The notes under the pieces were generated by a model. It was not told where the DNA came from, did no database searches, and was given only the letters and a program-made list of their open reading frames with translations. Positions 9,220-17,375 of a DNA stretch of 64,000 bases are shown here, one piece after another. The stretch covers positions 1 through 64,000 of the forward strand of contig NZ_WHOD01000082.1 in NCBI RefSeq assembly GCF_013141765.1. The letters are read 5' to 3'. This DNA is from Paenibacillus foliorum (GTDB lineage Bacteria > Bacillota > Bacilli > Paenibacillales > NBRC-103111). Every line of letters begins with the position of its first letter. Position 1 is the first letter of the stretch. Both the position numbers and the translations under genes were made by a program.

Positions 9220-9386
9220 TTACTGGCCTGAGTTGAACTTAAGCTTATGTGCTTTAAGCTCTGCGCCTATATCTTCATAGGTAGGAGAGGATTTCGAATT
9301 GAAGATGTGGCTACTATTTATTGCAAACCTGCACCCTTATAAAGCCCATTTGAGACACTCTTACCATTGACTTGTTCATTAAGCAT
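9220..9386 (-). pseudogene. Small gene of about 55 codons with one-base frameshift
   Basis: ATG at 9386 has a strong GGAGGAG site 8 bases upstream. The frame reads MLNEQVNGKSVSNGLYKGAG then LQ and a TAA. One base out of frame the sequence continues as NSSHIFNSKSSPTYEDIGAE and then LKAHKLKFNSGQ, stopping at 9220. Restoring one base at the TAA (CAA-TAA-A to CAA-ATA-A) gives a clean 55-residue protein. Its own terminator follows at 9170-9202. No family was recognised. It may be a recent pseudogene, a sequencing slip, or a truncated 22-residue peptide. Confidence 0.55.
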
Positions 9387-9408
9387 CCATTTATCTCCTC
9401 CTGCATAA

Positions 9409-9453
9409 TAACAAGAGGTCCGCCTCAACTTATAGTTGGACGAGCCTCTTGTT
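9409..9453. terminator. Terminator of the BmrCD-like operon
   Basis: TAACAAGAGG (9409-9418) pairs with CCTCTTGTTA (9444-9453), with an inner CAAC/GTTG stem. It lies about 70 bases after the stop of the minus-strand ABC gene. Confidence 0.75.
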
Positions 9454-9524
9454 ATATATTTATTCACTTTTTCATAAAAAATTCTGATGATTAGTAGTGT
9501 GTGTGTATCAGGCTCCCAACAACG

Positions 9525-11633
9525 TCACTTAGCTGCAGGCATAGGCTTCTGTTCCTTATACTGAAGCTCATACAAGCGATAATAATAACCGCGCTGAGCC
9601 AAGAGCTGAAAGTGGTTTCCAATCTCCCGCAATTTCCCCTTGTGCATAACGATGATTTGGTCGGCATGCTGAATCGTCGATAATCGGTGAGCCACGATAA
9701 GTGTAGTCCGTCCCTTCGAAATGTTATGCAGAGCTTCTTGAACAACCAGCTCGGTTTCTGTGTCGATGTTTGAGGTCGCCTCATCGAGAATTAGAATTTC
9801 AGGCCGGAAAGCAATCGCCCTCGCAAAGGATAACAGCTGCCGTTGTCCGAGCGACAGGTTTACTCCGCGCTCGCCGAGAGGGGTCTGATATCCCTGCGGC
9901 AAATGCTTAACGAACTCGTCGATGTTCACCATCTTCGCCGCTTCTTCTACCTGAGCCTCACTAATATCATGGTTGTTCAACCGGATGTTCGAGGAAATAT
10001 CGCCAGTGAACAGAAATACGTCCTGCTGCACAATACTGATGCATCTCCGCAGCTCATCCAGCGGAATATCGCGGATATCAATCCCATCCAGCTTAATGCT
10101 GCCTTTTTGAATGTCATAAAACCGGTTAATCAACTGAATAATTGAGCTTTTACCTGCTCCTGTTGCGCCAACGAAGGCAATAGTCTGACCGGGCTGAATC
10201 GTAAAGCTCACATCCTTGAGCACCCAGTCTTCTTTATTGTAGGCAAACCAGACATGGTCGAACGTAATTTCCCCACGAACATGCTTCGGTAAACTTTTAG
10301 GCTCAGCTGCATCGTTAACTGTCGATTTTTCATCCAGCATATCGAAAATCCGTTCCGCTCCGACCATCGAGGTTTGGATCTGGTTATACTTCTCCGCCAA
10401 GCTCATCAAAGGCTGGAAAAACTGTCTGACATAGTGAGTAAAAGCATAAACGATACCGAAGGTGATGCCTCCATCTATAACACTGCCTCCCCCATACCAA
10501 AGCAATAAAGCAATGGCAAGGTTACCGAGAAAACCAATGGCAGGCTGGAAGATCGAGTTGATCACCGTTCCGCGCATTCCAGCACGGTAGTATTGGGTAT
10601 TATGATTGTCGAATTGCTCTTGCTGCCGTTCTTCTCGAATGAAGAGCTGAGTGATACGAATTCCTGATAAATTTTCAGCCAGAAAAGAATTTAACCGAGA
10701 CAAAATGACACGGGAAGTACGCTGTGCCTCCCTAATAACACTACGGTACCAGAAGGTCAGTACAGCTAGAAACGGAATCACTGCGAACGATAGAAACGCC
10801 AGCTTCATGTTCAGCTGCAGCATAATAATGATAATGCCTATAAGCACAATGACATCCTTCACCAGATTAACAACAACTTGGGAGTACAATTGATTCAATG
10901 CCTCTGTATCCTGCGTTACACGCACTACCAGTCGTCCAACTGGATTACGGTCAAAGTAGGACATCGGCATGCGGCTTAAATGTTTAAATAACTGTTCCCT
11001 TATGTTGAAGATGATAGTTTGTCCTGTATACTGCAGCAGATTGCTTTGCAGATAGCTCAGTATGGCCGCTGTGATTACCGTCAATAAGAATAAAATTCCT
11101 AGCTTTAAGAAACCGACATAATCCTGCGTGCGAAACAGCTCCGATGCTTGCTCGTTAAGCTCTAACGCTTCGAAGCTCTGACCCTCCGCTGTGATAAGCG
11201 GTTTCCCTCCAGCTTCTGATAGCTTCAACACGGCTTGCTGCGAGGGCAGCCAGCCGTAAATCATATACTCCTTGCTGTCTACCTTGACTATTTGCCGCTT
11301 ATCCGCCCCAGCTGGAAAGCTCCCTTGCTCCACAGCCTCCGCTTCAAGTCTGACATATTCGCGGTTGTCCCAAGAGGTTGATGAACCATAAGCCTCCAGC
11401 ATCTTCGCATTACTGCTCTCAACAGCCAGCATTGGCTTTTGAAGCCCATTTATATGTCCGTCAATCGCAACTTTTATCAAATAAGGTCTTGCCAAATCGG
11501 CGACAACTACCAGAAAAGCCATAGCTATACACAAGACGATCATTTTCCAATAAGGCTTGGCGTAACCTAACAGCCGGTACAGGAGCTGCGAGTCCTTGTA
11601 TTTTTTAACGTCTTTCTCTACATGAATATTCAT
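9525..11633 (-). CDS. bmrD: Heterodimeric multidrug ABC exporter, BmrD (YheH)-like half
   Basis: 702 residues: an N-terminal six-helix exporter domain and a C-terminal nucleotide-binding domain (about 455-690) with Walker A GATGAGKSS, Walker B LILDEATSNID carrying the catalytic Glu, and an altered signature LSLGQ in place of LSGGQ. An extra hydrophilic segment of about 110 residues (about 58-165) lies between the first two helices, as in the long B. subtilis YheH. The start ATG overlaps the previous gene's stop by four bases (ATGA), so the two halves are co-translated. It should pair with the product of the 11630 gene to export drugs or amphiphiles. The bmrD name rests on length, insertion and pairing; other YknU/V-type exporters are less likely. 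Confidence 0.85.
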   Translation of the reverse strand: MNIHVEKDVKKYKDSQLLYRLLGYAKPYWKMIVLCIAMAFLVVVADLARPYLIKVAIDGHINGLQKPMLAVESSNAKMLEAYGSSTSWDNREYVRLEAEAVEQGSFPAGADKRQIVKVDSKEYMIYGWLPSQQAVLKLSEAGGKPLITAEGQSFEALELNEQASELFRTQDYVGFLKLGILFLLTVITAAILSYLQSNLLQYTGQTIIFNIREQLFKHLSRMPMSYFDRNPVGRLVVRVTQDTEALNQLYSQVVVNLVKDVIVLIGIIIIMLQLNMKLAFLSFAVIPFLAVLTFWYRSVIREAQRTSRVILSRLNSFLAENLSGIRITQLFIREERQQEQFDNHNTQYYRAGMRGTVINSIFQPAIGFLGNLAIALLLWYGGGSVIDGGITFGIVYAFTHYVRQFFQPLMSLAEKYNQIQTSMVGAERIFDMLDEKSTVNDAAEPKSLPKHVRGEITFDHVWFAYNKEDWVLKDVSFTIQPGQTIAFVGATGAGKSSIIQLINRFYDIQKGSIKLDGIDIRDIPLDELRRCISIVQQDVFLFTGDISSNIRLNNHDISEAQVEEAAKMVNIDEFVKHLPQGYQTPLGERGVNLSLGQRQLLSFARAIAFRPEILILDEATSNIDTETELVVQEALHNISKGRTTLIVAHRLSTIQHADQIIVMHKGKLREIGNHFQLLAQRGYYYRLYELQYKEQKPMPAAK

Positions 11634-13441
11634 GCGCCCGCTCCCCCCTGCAGTGTATGTACTTTGGTCAGAGGCTCCTGGTCCTGTCCATCCTGCCGTT
11701 CCGCTTCTTGATCCAATAATTGCTTATGATACATATCCGCATAAATTCCGTTACGGCGAATAAGCTGCTCATGCGTACCCCGCTCAACGATTCTGCCTTC
11801 ATCCATAACGACGATCTGATCTGCTGCTTGAACCGATGATACGCGATGTCCGATGATGATCGTAGTCCGTTTGTTCATTACGGATTGCAAGCCTTCCAGG
11901 ATCAAATCCTCGGTTATAGTGTCTACCGCCGATAAGCTGTCGTCAAAAATTAATATCGAAGGCCGCTTAATAATGGCACGTGCAATACTAACACGCTGGC
12001 GCTGCCCACCGGACAGAGAGATTCCCCGCTCACCCAAGGCTGTATCGAACTGTTCCGGAAACTCAAGTATATTGTCATAAACCTGAGCTACCTTCGACGC
12101 TTCAATAACTTGATCGTCTGTATAAGGGTGCGGATCGAATCCAATGTTATCGCGAATGGTCGAGGAAAATAAGAACTGATCCTGCGGTACGATCCCAATT
12201 TGTCCACGCAGGGTTCGCAATGGAATCTCATGAATATCATGTCCATCCAAGAAAACCGTTCCCTCTGGAGGGTTATACATCCGGACCAACAAGTGCACCA
12301 ATGTGCTTTTACCACTGCCAATCCGTCCAACAATCGCTAAACTGCTGCCCTTGGCCACCTTCAATGAAATGTCCCTTAAAGTAGGTCGGTCTGCTTCAGG
12401 ATAAGAGAAGGTCAGGTTGCGAATTTCAATATCCCCATCTATGTGTTCAATTTCCTGATTGGCGACAACATCGTCAACAACCTCCGGCTGCGTCCTGAAA
12501 ATTTCCATAAGACGAACCTCGGAGGCCTTGCCGCGCTGCAATAGATTGACCACTTTCCCCAAATTTTCGATAGGCCCCATTAGAAGGGAAAGATAAGTAT
12601 TGAAAGCAACAAATTCGCCAAGTGTAATAATGTTCTTCAAAACCATAACCCCACCTAGTACAATGGAAACCAGAAAGCTAAAGCCTACAATCCCTGTGCT
12701 CAGCGAGCTGAACATTGAGTTCGATCTAGCAAATATACGGTTCATATTCACAGCATGCTGATTATCCTTCGTAAAAAGCTTCCGCTCCTCCTTCTCCTGT
12801 ACGAATGCTTTTACCACACGTATGCCAGCTGTAAATTCCTGCACTCGGCTGGTTAGGTCGGAAACCGCAGCCTGCACATCCGTAGACTGCTTCTGCATCC
12901 TTTTATTGAACCGGTAAGCCAATATACTAAGTAAAGGAAGCGGCAGCATCGTTAGCAGTGTCAGCATCGGATTCACTGAATACACCATGGCTATCACTGA
13001 AATGATAATCAGCATTATGGCTTCCATAATGTTGAAATACCCCTGCATCGTCACCTCACGTACAACACCCACATCGCTAATCGCATGCGACATAAGATCG
13101 CCAATACGCTGATTATTGAAATATTGTGCCGATAGCTTCTCCCAATGCTTGAACAGCTCTCCTCTCACCCGAGTTTCGAGCATCCGTGATAAACGAAACA
13201 GATAAATTCGGCTCGTTGACCGGAAAAAGGCGACTCCCAATCCAACTGCAGCCATCCACAATCCAAATGTAATCGTTTCCTTGTAGGTCAGTGTCGAACT
13301 CTGCAGTTTGTCTGTAAATTGTCCCAATAATAAAGGAATGAACAGCTGGAGCAGACTGGATATGGACAATAATGCAAAGCCAATCAAGTAAGACCATCGG
13401 TTTCTTTTAATATGGTTTCTGAAAATATTCTCTCTCTCCAT
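11630..13441 (-). CDS. bmrC: Heterodimeric multidrug ABC exporter, BmrC (YheI)-like half
   Basis: 603 residues from ATG 13441, chosen because GGAGGAG lies just upstream; an earlier in-frame ATG at 13468 has no such site. Six membrane helices are followed by a nucleotide-binding domain with Walker A GRIGSGKST (about 373), canonical signature LSGGQRQRVSIARA (about 477) and Walker B LIFDDSLSAVD, where Asp replaces the catalytic Glu. In the heterodimer this degenerate Walker B faces the altered LSLGQ of the partner, forming one inactive and one active ATP site, as known for BmrCD. No drug-sensing leader peptide like BmrB was identified in the 130 bases upstream. Confidence 0.87.
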   Translation of the reverse strand: MERENIFRNHIKRNRWSYLIGFALLSISSLLQLFIPLLLGQFTDKLQSSTLTYKETITFGLWMAAVGLGVAFFRSTSRIYLFRLSRMLETRVRGELFKHWEKLSAQYFNNQRIGDLMSHAISDVGVVREVTMQGYFNIMEAIMLIIISVIAMVYSVNPMLTLLTMLPLPLLSILAYRFNKRMQKQSTDVQAAVSDLTSRVQEFTAGIRVVKAFVQEKEERKLFTKDNQHAVNMNRIFARSNSMFSSLSTGIVGFSFLVSIVLGGVMVLKNIITLGEFVAFNTYLSLLMGPIENLGKVVNLLQRGKASEVRLMEIFRTQPEVVDDVVANQEIEHIDGDIEIRNLTFSYPEADRPTLRDISLKVAKGSSLAIVGRIGSGKSTLVHLLVRMYNPPEGTVFLDGHDIHEIPLRTLRGQIGIVPQDQFLFSSTIRDNIGFDPHPYTDDQVIEASKVAQVYDNILEFPEQFDTALGERGISLSGGQRQRVSIARAIIKRPSILIFDDSLSAVDTITEDLILEGLQSVMNKRTTIIIGHRVSSVQAADQIVVMDEGRIVERGTHEQLIRRNGIYADMYHKQLLDQEAERQDGQDQEPLTKVHTLQGGAGA

Positions 13442-13573
13442 CCGTTCTCCTCCGCGTGCTTTCAGCATTGAAAGCTTTCTTTTGTTAGCAAAAGCCGTAT
13501 CGTTTGATGGCTATTGTAAGATTACCGCGATTGGAAGGAACTTACCATGGATATAATTATCTTAGATTATGGA

Positions 13574-13900
13574 CTATCTTACTTTTCCAAAATGCCATAT
13601 ATGGATTTTTGCCACGCCTCCTATAGCCCAATTATGCAGCTCATTCCAATCGATTTTGTCGAACCTTCCGTTATTCGGCTGCTCCTTTTCCTGCTCAGAG
13701 GATTGCTTAACACGAGCTTCTTTTAGTACACAAAAATCTTGGTGGGATTGTCCGTTCCAAAGCTCAACAAATAAGCCTGGCTGATCCGTCCCTTCATAAA
13801 CTTCAAGCTCAGGGTAATTCGCCCTCACCCGCTTCATCCAATCTGAATAAGCTGCCCTATGTTCAGGTGATACTTGATATTCGATAAAAGTAATAGACAT
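13574..13900 (-). CDS. Uncharacterised 108-residue protein
   Basis: Starts MSITFIEYQVSPEHRAAYSD behind a GGAGCG site. The N-terminal beta strand followed by a helix and an YEGTDQPGLFVELW strand resembles small alpha/beta-barrel (antibiotic-monooxygenase or NIPSNAP-like) proteins, but this is only a fold impression. The C-terminal half is charged and Trp-rich (IDWNELHNWAIGG, IHIWHF). It precedes the BmrCD-like exporter on the same strand with a 132-base gap and no clear terminator between, so they may share a transcript. Function unknown. Confidence 0.7.
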   Translation of the reverse strand: MSITFIEYQVSPEHRAAYSDWMKRVRANYPELEVYEGTDQPGLFVELWNGQSHQDFCVLKEARVKQSSEQEKEQPNNGRFDKIDWNELHNWAIGGVAKIHIWHFGKVR

Positions 13901-13989
13901 TGTTTTTCGCTCCTGTTACTTTATTTTTCAGAAGAATTTTATAGAAGAAAATGATAAACTATTACTACGTGTAGAAAGTAAATCAGCAA

Positions 13990-14133
13990 ATGCTCACGAA
14001 GGATACATGGCTTCGCCTTCCTCAAGGAGGAGAGCCTTTGTCAAGGTTGAGCGCAGCTTCAACGAAGCAAACTTTGCTAAAGATCAGTTTATGCTTACGA
14101 AGTTAGTTTTCCTAATGGAAAACTCTTAGGAGG
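13990..14133 (+). repeat. Tandem stem-loop array ending on a ribosome site
   Basis: Successive short hairpins are spaced by versions of ATGCTTACGA (14091) / ATGCTCACGA (13990). The last hairpin, AGTTTTCC-taat-GGAAAACT (14105-14124), runs straight into CTTAGGAGGA, the ribosome site of the DUF457 gene. A closely related array lies before the yutD-like gene at 61872-61976 in the opposite orientation. Confidence 0.55.
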
Positions 14134-14140
14134 ATCCCCC

Positions 14141-15121
14141 ATGGACAGCGGAACACATCTTGTGATCGGATTTGGTTTGGCTGGCTTGGCCTACATCGAT
14201 CCTATCGTTGCAACAGACCCTACGGTCTCCACCGCCGTTCTAATCGGAACCGTTATCGGATCGCAAATACCCGACGCCGATACCCTTCTCCGTTTAAAAA
14301 GCAACGCTTCTTATATCAAAAATCACCGCGGCCTTTCCCACTCCTTGCCCGCATTAGCTCTATGGACCGCATTGATTACATTTGCTTTAATGCTGGGATT
14401 TGAAGATCTGCCATTGGGACATGTTGCCTTGTGGGTGTTTGTCGCTGTAGCTTTTCATGTATTTACAGACCTATTTAATACCTACGGCACTCAAGCGATA
14501 CGGCCATTGTCAGAGAAATGGATCTCATGGAACATCATCCATATCTTTGATCCCATTATTTTTCTTTCTCATATCGTAGCTATTTTCATGTGGTCTGTCC
14601 ACATTGTCCGTCCAGAGCTATTGTTCCCGATCCTTTATGCTTTTTTGGCGGTATATTATATATGGAGATCGTGGTATCATTATTATCTGGAATCAAGGCT
14701 GTATCAGAAGGATTCGAGCTACGTACCCGGTGATCGCTATTATCTGATTCCCACCATTCACTTGCGTGCATGGCAGCTTGTAAAAAGAAAGCCGAATGAT
14801 CACTTCGTATTGGGAGAATATAAGCATGACAGGATTAGATGGGTGGAAGAAGCAACATCCGCCGTTCATCCAGCTGTAGAAGCTTCCAAAAAGCACACCG
14901 ATGTCGCTGCATTTCTATACCTGAGCTCCTTTGCTTGTGCAGATTTGCGCAGCCATGATTGGGGTTACGAGGTATACTGGGTGGATGTGCGTTACAGTCA
15001 TCGCAAGCAATATCCTTTTGTAGCCGTTCTGCTGCTCGATAACGATCTAGTGCCGCTTGATTCTTACGTTGGTTGGGTAAATGATTCTCGTCTGAGTAAA
15101 AAGCTTCGCGTCAATTTGTGA
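14141..15121 (+). CDS. DUF457 (YdjM-type) membrane-bound metal-dependent hydrolase family
   Basis: 326 residues. The N-terminal half has about four to five membrane segments and the family's motifs: an early histidine in SGTHLVIGFGL, SQIPDADTL, and HRGLSHSLP, thought to bind metal. The C-terminal 130 residues are hydrophilic and unassigned. Members are annotated as putative inner-membrane hydrolases; a substrate is not known. ATG 14141 is preceded by TTAGGAGG within the stem-loop array. It stands alone, followed by a weak hairpin. Confidence 0.8.
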   Translation: MDSGTHLVIGFGLAGLAYIDPIVATDPTVSTAVLIGTVIGSQIPDADTLLRLKSNASYIKNHRGLSHSLPALALWTALITFALMLGFEDLPLGHVALWVFVAVAFHVFTDLFNTYGTQAIRPLSEKWISWNIIHIFDPIIFLSHIVAIFMWSVHIVRPELLFPILYAFLAVYYIWRSWYHYYLESRLYQKDSSYVPGDRYYLIPTIHLRAWQLVKRKPNDHFVLGEYKHDRIRWVEEATSAVHPAVEASKKHTDVAAFLYLSSFACADLRSHDWGYEVYWVDVRYSHRKQYPFVAVLLLDNDLVPLDSYVGWVNDSRLSKKLRVNL

Positions 15122-15167
15122 GCTTATAAGTAATGCAGTTCCTGAATTCAATAGATAAAAATGATGA

Positions 15168-15190
15168 TGGGCTGTTATGGCAGCCCTTTC
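15168..15190 (+). terminator. Weak terminator after the DUF457 gene
   Basis: GGGCTG (from 15169) and CAGCCC form a six-base-pair stem followed by TTTCCTT. The stem is short. Confidence 0.45.
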
Positions 15191-15257
15191 CTTATGATTA
15201 AACTCTGCCCTTCATAATTGGCTTCACTCAACACGTCCTTGAGGGACAAGCACGTGT

Positions 15258-15303
15258 TTGAGTTGAATAGAAAGTATAGAACATATACTTCTATTCAACT
15301 CAA
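15258..15303. repeat. Long inverted repeat
   Basis: TTGAGTTGAATAGAA with the following AGTATA is repeated inverted as TATACT and TTCTATTCAACTCAA around a five-base loop, with a single mismatch over about 20 bp. It lies just beyond the SASP terminator and is AT-rich without its own T tract. Confidence 0.7.
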
Positions 15304-15331
15304 AAAGCCCAAGGATTTCTCCTTGAGCTTC
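15303..15331 (-). terminator. Terminator of the minus-strand SASP gene
   Basis: On the minus strand AAGCTCAAGGA-gaaa-TCCTTGGGCTT is followed by TTTG, 26 bases beyond the SASP stop codon. Confidence 0.85.
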
Positions 15332-15356
15332 TATGATGAAGCCTACTTTACGATAA

Positions 15357-15581
15357 CTAGCGTTGGCCGCCTGCAAGTGATTGCTCTGCAATTTGCACCA
15401 GACGGCGAGTAATGTGACCACCGATTGCACCTGTGTCACGAGTTGCCATATATCCGTAATAGCCATCTTGCGGAATTTGTATACCCAACTCTTGAGCTAC
15501 CTCATACTTTAATTGGTCTAGAGCTGAAGCTGCTTGTGGAACCACCAATACGTTACTGCTGCGGGATTGTCCTTGTGCCAT
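15357..15581 (-). CDS. Alpha/beta-type SASP
   Basis: 74 residues from ATG 15581, which follows AAAGGAGTG; an upstream in-frame start would cover the ribosome site. The protein begins MAQGQSRSSNVLVVPQA and contains KYEVAQELGI, the germination protease (GPR) cleavage region, and GAIGGHITRRLVQIAE. It binds spore DNA in the forespore and is degraded at germination. It is nearly identical to the product of the gene at 40652, differing mainly in the region after PQA and in the last residues. A sigma-G type promoter precedes it. Confidence 0.96.
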   Translation of the reverse strand: MAQGQSRSSNVLVVPQAASALDQLKYEVAQELGIQIPQDGYYGYMATRDTGAIGGHITRRLVQIAEQSLAGGQR

Positions 15582-15643
15582 GATGATCAGCACTCCTTTC
15601 AATCTGAATGAATATCTTTGATGTATTTGCAAGCTTGCAAACT

Positions 15644-15672
15644 TATTATGTGATGTAGGGAAAAAAGTATAC
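15644..15672 (-). promoter_or_regulatory. Sigma-G type promoter of the SASP gene
   Basis: On the minus strand GTATA (15668-15672) and CATAATA (15644-15650) are 17 bases apart. This fits the forespore sigma-G pattern (GHATR, about 18 bases, CATWHTA) and the SASP expected downstream. Confidence 0.7.
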
Positions 15673-15734
15673 GCACATTCTGAAAAATCTTTTTATATTT
15701 TCAAATACTCTGTAAGAAAGGCGGACAACCCCCT

Positions 15735-15914
15735 ATGAACAAAGGACTTGCTCTCTTATTTGCCATTTGCGGCACTGCGCTCTTAGCCTGTATAAGCTAT
15801 TCAATAAGCCTAGGAAATGTGTGGCTTGTATTGCTGTTCTCCATATTATCTATTGCATTCATCGGCTTCGGCTTCATTGTTAAAGCTAAGCTTAGAAGAC
15901 GAAACGGCGGATAA
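15735..15914 (+). CDS. Small membrane protein, DUF5325 (YlaF)-like
   Basis: 59 residues, starting MNKGLALLFAICGTALLACI behind GAAAGGCGG. Two membrane helices (about 4-23 and 28-49) are joined by a short turn and followed by the basic tail KAKLRRRNGG, so the C-terminus should be cytoplasmic. Length, topology and the FIGFGFIVKAKL end match my memory of DUF5325/YlaF proteins of Bacillales, whose role is unknown. It is divergent from the SASP gene. Confidence 0.6.
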   Translation: MNKGLALLFAICGTALLACISYSISLGNVWLVLLFSILSIAFIGFGFIVKAKLRRRNGG

Positions 15915-16267
15915 AAGAATTTAGAAAACCTAATGGGAAACCGTAGATTAACTTCATGGTTAAAAGGACTAGACAGTCAGGTAGAAAATCCGATAGTTTG
16001 GGTTACCATGGATCCGCGTTCGAACATCTAGTCCCCTAAAATGGTAAGGCGAGCAAAGCATGTGAAAGCATGTCGAAAAACTCTCATTAAGGAACTCGGC
16101 AAAAAAACGAAACTTAAATCGATTTCATCCTATTACAGGCAGTTCAAAACCAATTAATCAGCTATCTTCCTCCTGTTTAAACCAATGTATGGTTAATGGT
16201 TGAACCTACTTCATTTGTAGGATATGATAAATAATAAGTCATTCTAACCTTGAGTCGTGAAGCACAC

Positions 16268-16308
16268 GCCACTCGTTCCCACTATTGATGGGGATGAAGT
16301 GGCTTTTT
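16268..16308 (+). terminator. Terminator in the 15.9-16.35 kb gap
   Basis: GCCACT (16268) pairs with AGTGGC (16298-16303) with an inner TCCC/GGGGA pairing, followed by TTTTT. No gene directly precedes it; the 440-base gap has no supported coding sequence, so it may end read-through from the DUF5325 gene or a small RNA. Confidence 0.6.
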
Positions 16309-16417
16309 GTTTTACTGTTGCAGTCGAAATCTAATTAGGAAGGTGAGTGGAAGCTTGTTCGAATAAGAATATGGGTCATTTATTCAAAAACAAGCAGAAG
16401 GGCGTTCAGGTGAATCT

Positions 16418-17017
16418 TTGCGCCGACTACAGGAAGGACATGGACATGCGGAGCGCCGCTTCTTGGAGCAGGTTTGGTGGCCAGCTACAGGCAGTTTCGA
16501 TCATCTGCATCCCGAATATGAGGTGCATGACTTCAAGGATGGCACACGGTATCTCGATTTTGCCTATCTCCGATTCCCGATGCGGATATGTATCGAAATC
16601 GATGGGTATGGTCCGCACAGCAAAGACGTGTCCCGTTGGCAATTCGCAGACCAGTTGATGCGTCAAAACCATCTAGTGATCGATGGTTGGCGAATCATTC
16701 GCTTCTCATATGATGACATTTCAGAGAAGCCCAGACGCTGCCAGCAGCTTATTCAACAGCTTCTCGGCATCTGGTTTGCTGAGGAATCGCAGCAATTGTT
16801 ACTGTCACCGAAAGAGCAGCAGATCATCCACTTCATGATCCAAAAACAAACAAAATTAACTCCTCTAGAAGTGTCCCAGCATATCGGAATCACTGACCGC
16901 CATGCACGAACGCTGCTTCATCGTCTTGTGCAAGCAAAGGTACTGATGTCAGCATCAGGTAACAAACGCATTCGATCCTACAAGCTGAATCCAGGAGCCA
17001 AACATTTGTCTTGGTAA
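16418..17017 (+). CDS. DUF559-like endonuclease-fold protein, start likely disrupted
   Basis: The open frame starts at TTG 16418 and gives 199 residues. LDFAYLRFPMRICIEIDGYG and the following RWQFADQLMRQNHLVIDGWR resemble DUF559/Vsr-type PD-(D/E)XK nuclease-fold proteins; a C-terminal winged helix (about 130-190, LTPLEVSQHIGITDRHARTL) may bind DNA. Homologues as I recall them begin earlier: in the same frame TTG 16355, well spaced from AAGGTG, reads MFE, then TAA (16364-16366), then EYGSFIQKQAEGRSGESLRR. CAA to TAA would explain it. The present start at 16418 has no good ribosome site. It may be inactive or made poorly. A strong terminator follows. Confidence 0.65.
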   Translation: MRRLQEGHGHAERRFLEQVWWPATGSFDHLHPEYEVHDFKDGTRYLDFAYLRFPMRICIEIDGYGPHSKDVSRWQFADQLMRQNHLVIDGWRIIRFSYDDISEKPRRCQQLIQQLLGIWFAEESQQLLLSPKEQQIIHFMIQKQTKLTPLEVSQHIGITDRHARTLLHRLVQAKVLMSASGNKRIRSYKLNPGAKHLSW

Positions 17018-17104
17018 TTGCTGTTGCTGCTCATCCACGGGATGGAAAGCAATGGTACAGAAATAGAGGAAGTAATTGTTCCGTTATGCATTAGAAGCAC
17101 GGCC

Positions 17105-17153
17105 AAAAGGATCGATAAAGGAAGAAATACTTCCTTTATCGATCCTTTTCTTT
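17105..17153 (+). terminator. Strong terminator
   Basis: AAAAGGATCGATAAAGGAAG (17105-17124) pairs perfectly with its complement at 17130-17149, followed by CTTT. It ends the DUF559-like transcript and could work both ways. A second hairpin, ATAACGGAAC-aaaa-GTTCCGTTAT, lies at 17230-17253. Confidence 0.9.
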
Positions 17154-17375
17154 ACAAGATGCGCATAAATCTCACTAATAAAGGAATTCGGACTTCCGCT
17201 ATGGCCCTAAATTGGCAGTGATAGGTGGAATAACGGAACAAAAGTTCCGTTATCTCGTATTTAATGGCTATTAACGGGCTTCATACTATCAGAAATCCAT
17301 CCACGGCTTCTTTTTTCCAGCATACAAAACCCAGAGCCCACCATATCGAATTGATCATCCAACCCGAGGTTATCC

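Noticed and set aside
15990..16030. ATGGATCCGCG resembled the T-box core GTGGAACCGCG
   Set aside because: No specifier stem, no terminator with T tract and no synthetase or amino-acid gene downstream. The genuine T-box lies at 19120-19414.
15956..16039. A 27-codon frame starting MVKRTRQSGRKSD, overlapping an 8-bp GGACTAGA/TCTAGTCC stem that looked tRNA-like
   Set aside because: No ribosome site precedes the ATG. The stem lacks D and anticodon arms, T-arm pairing and a CCA end, so neither a gene nor a tRNA is supported.
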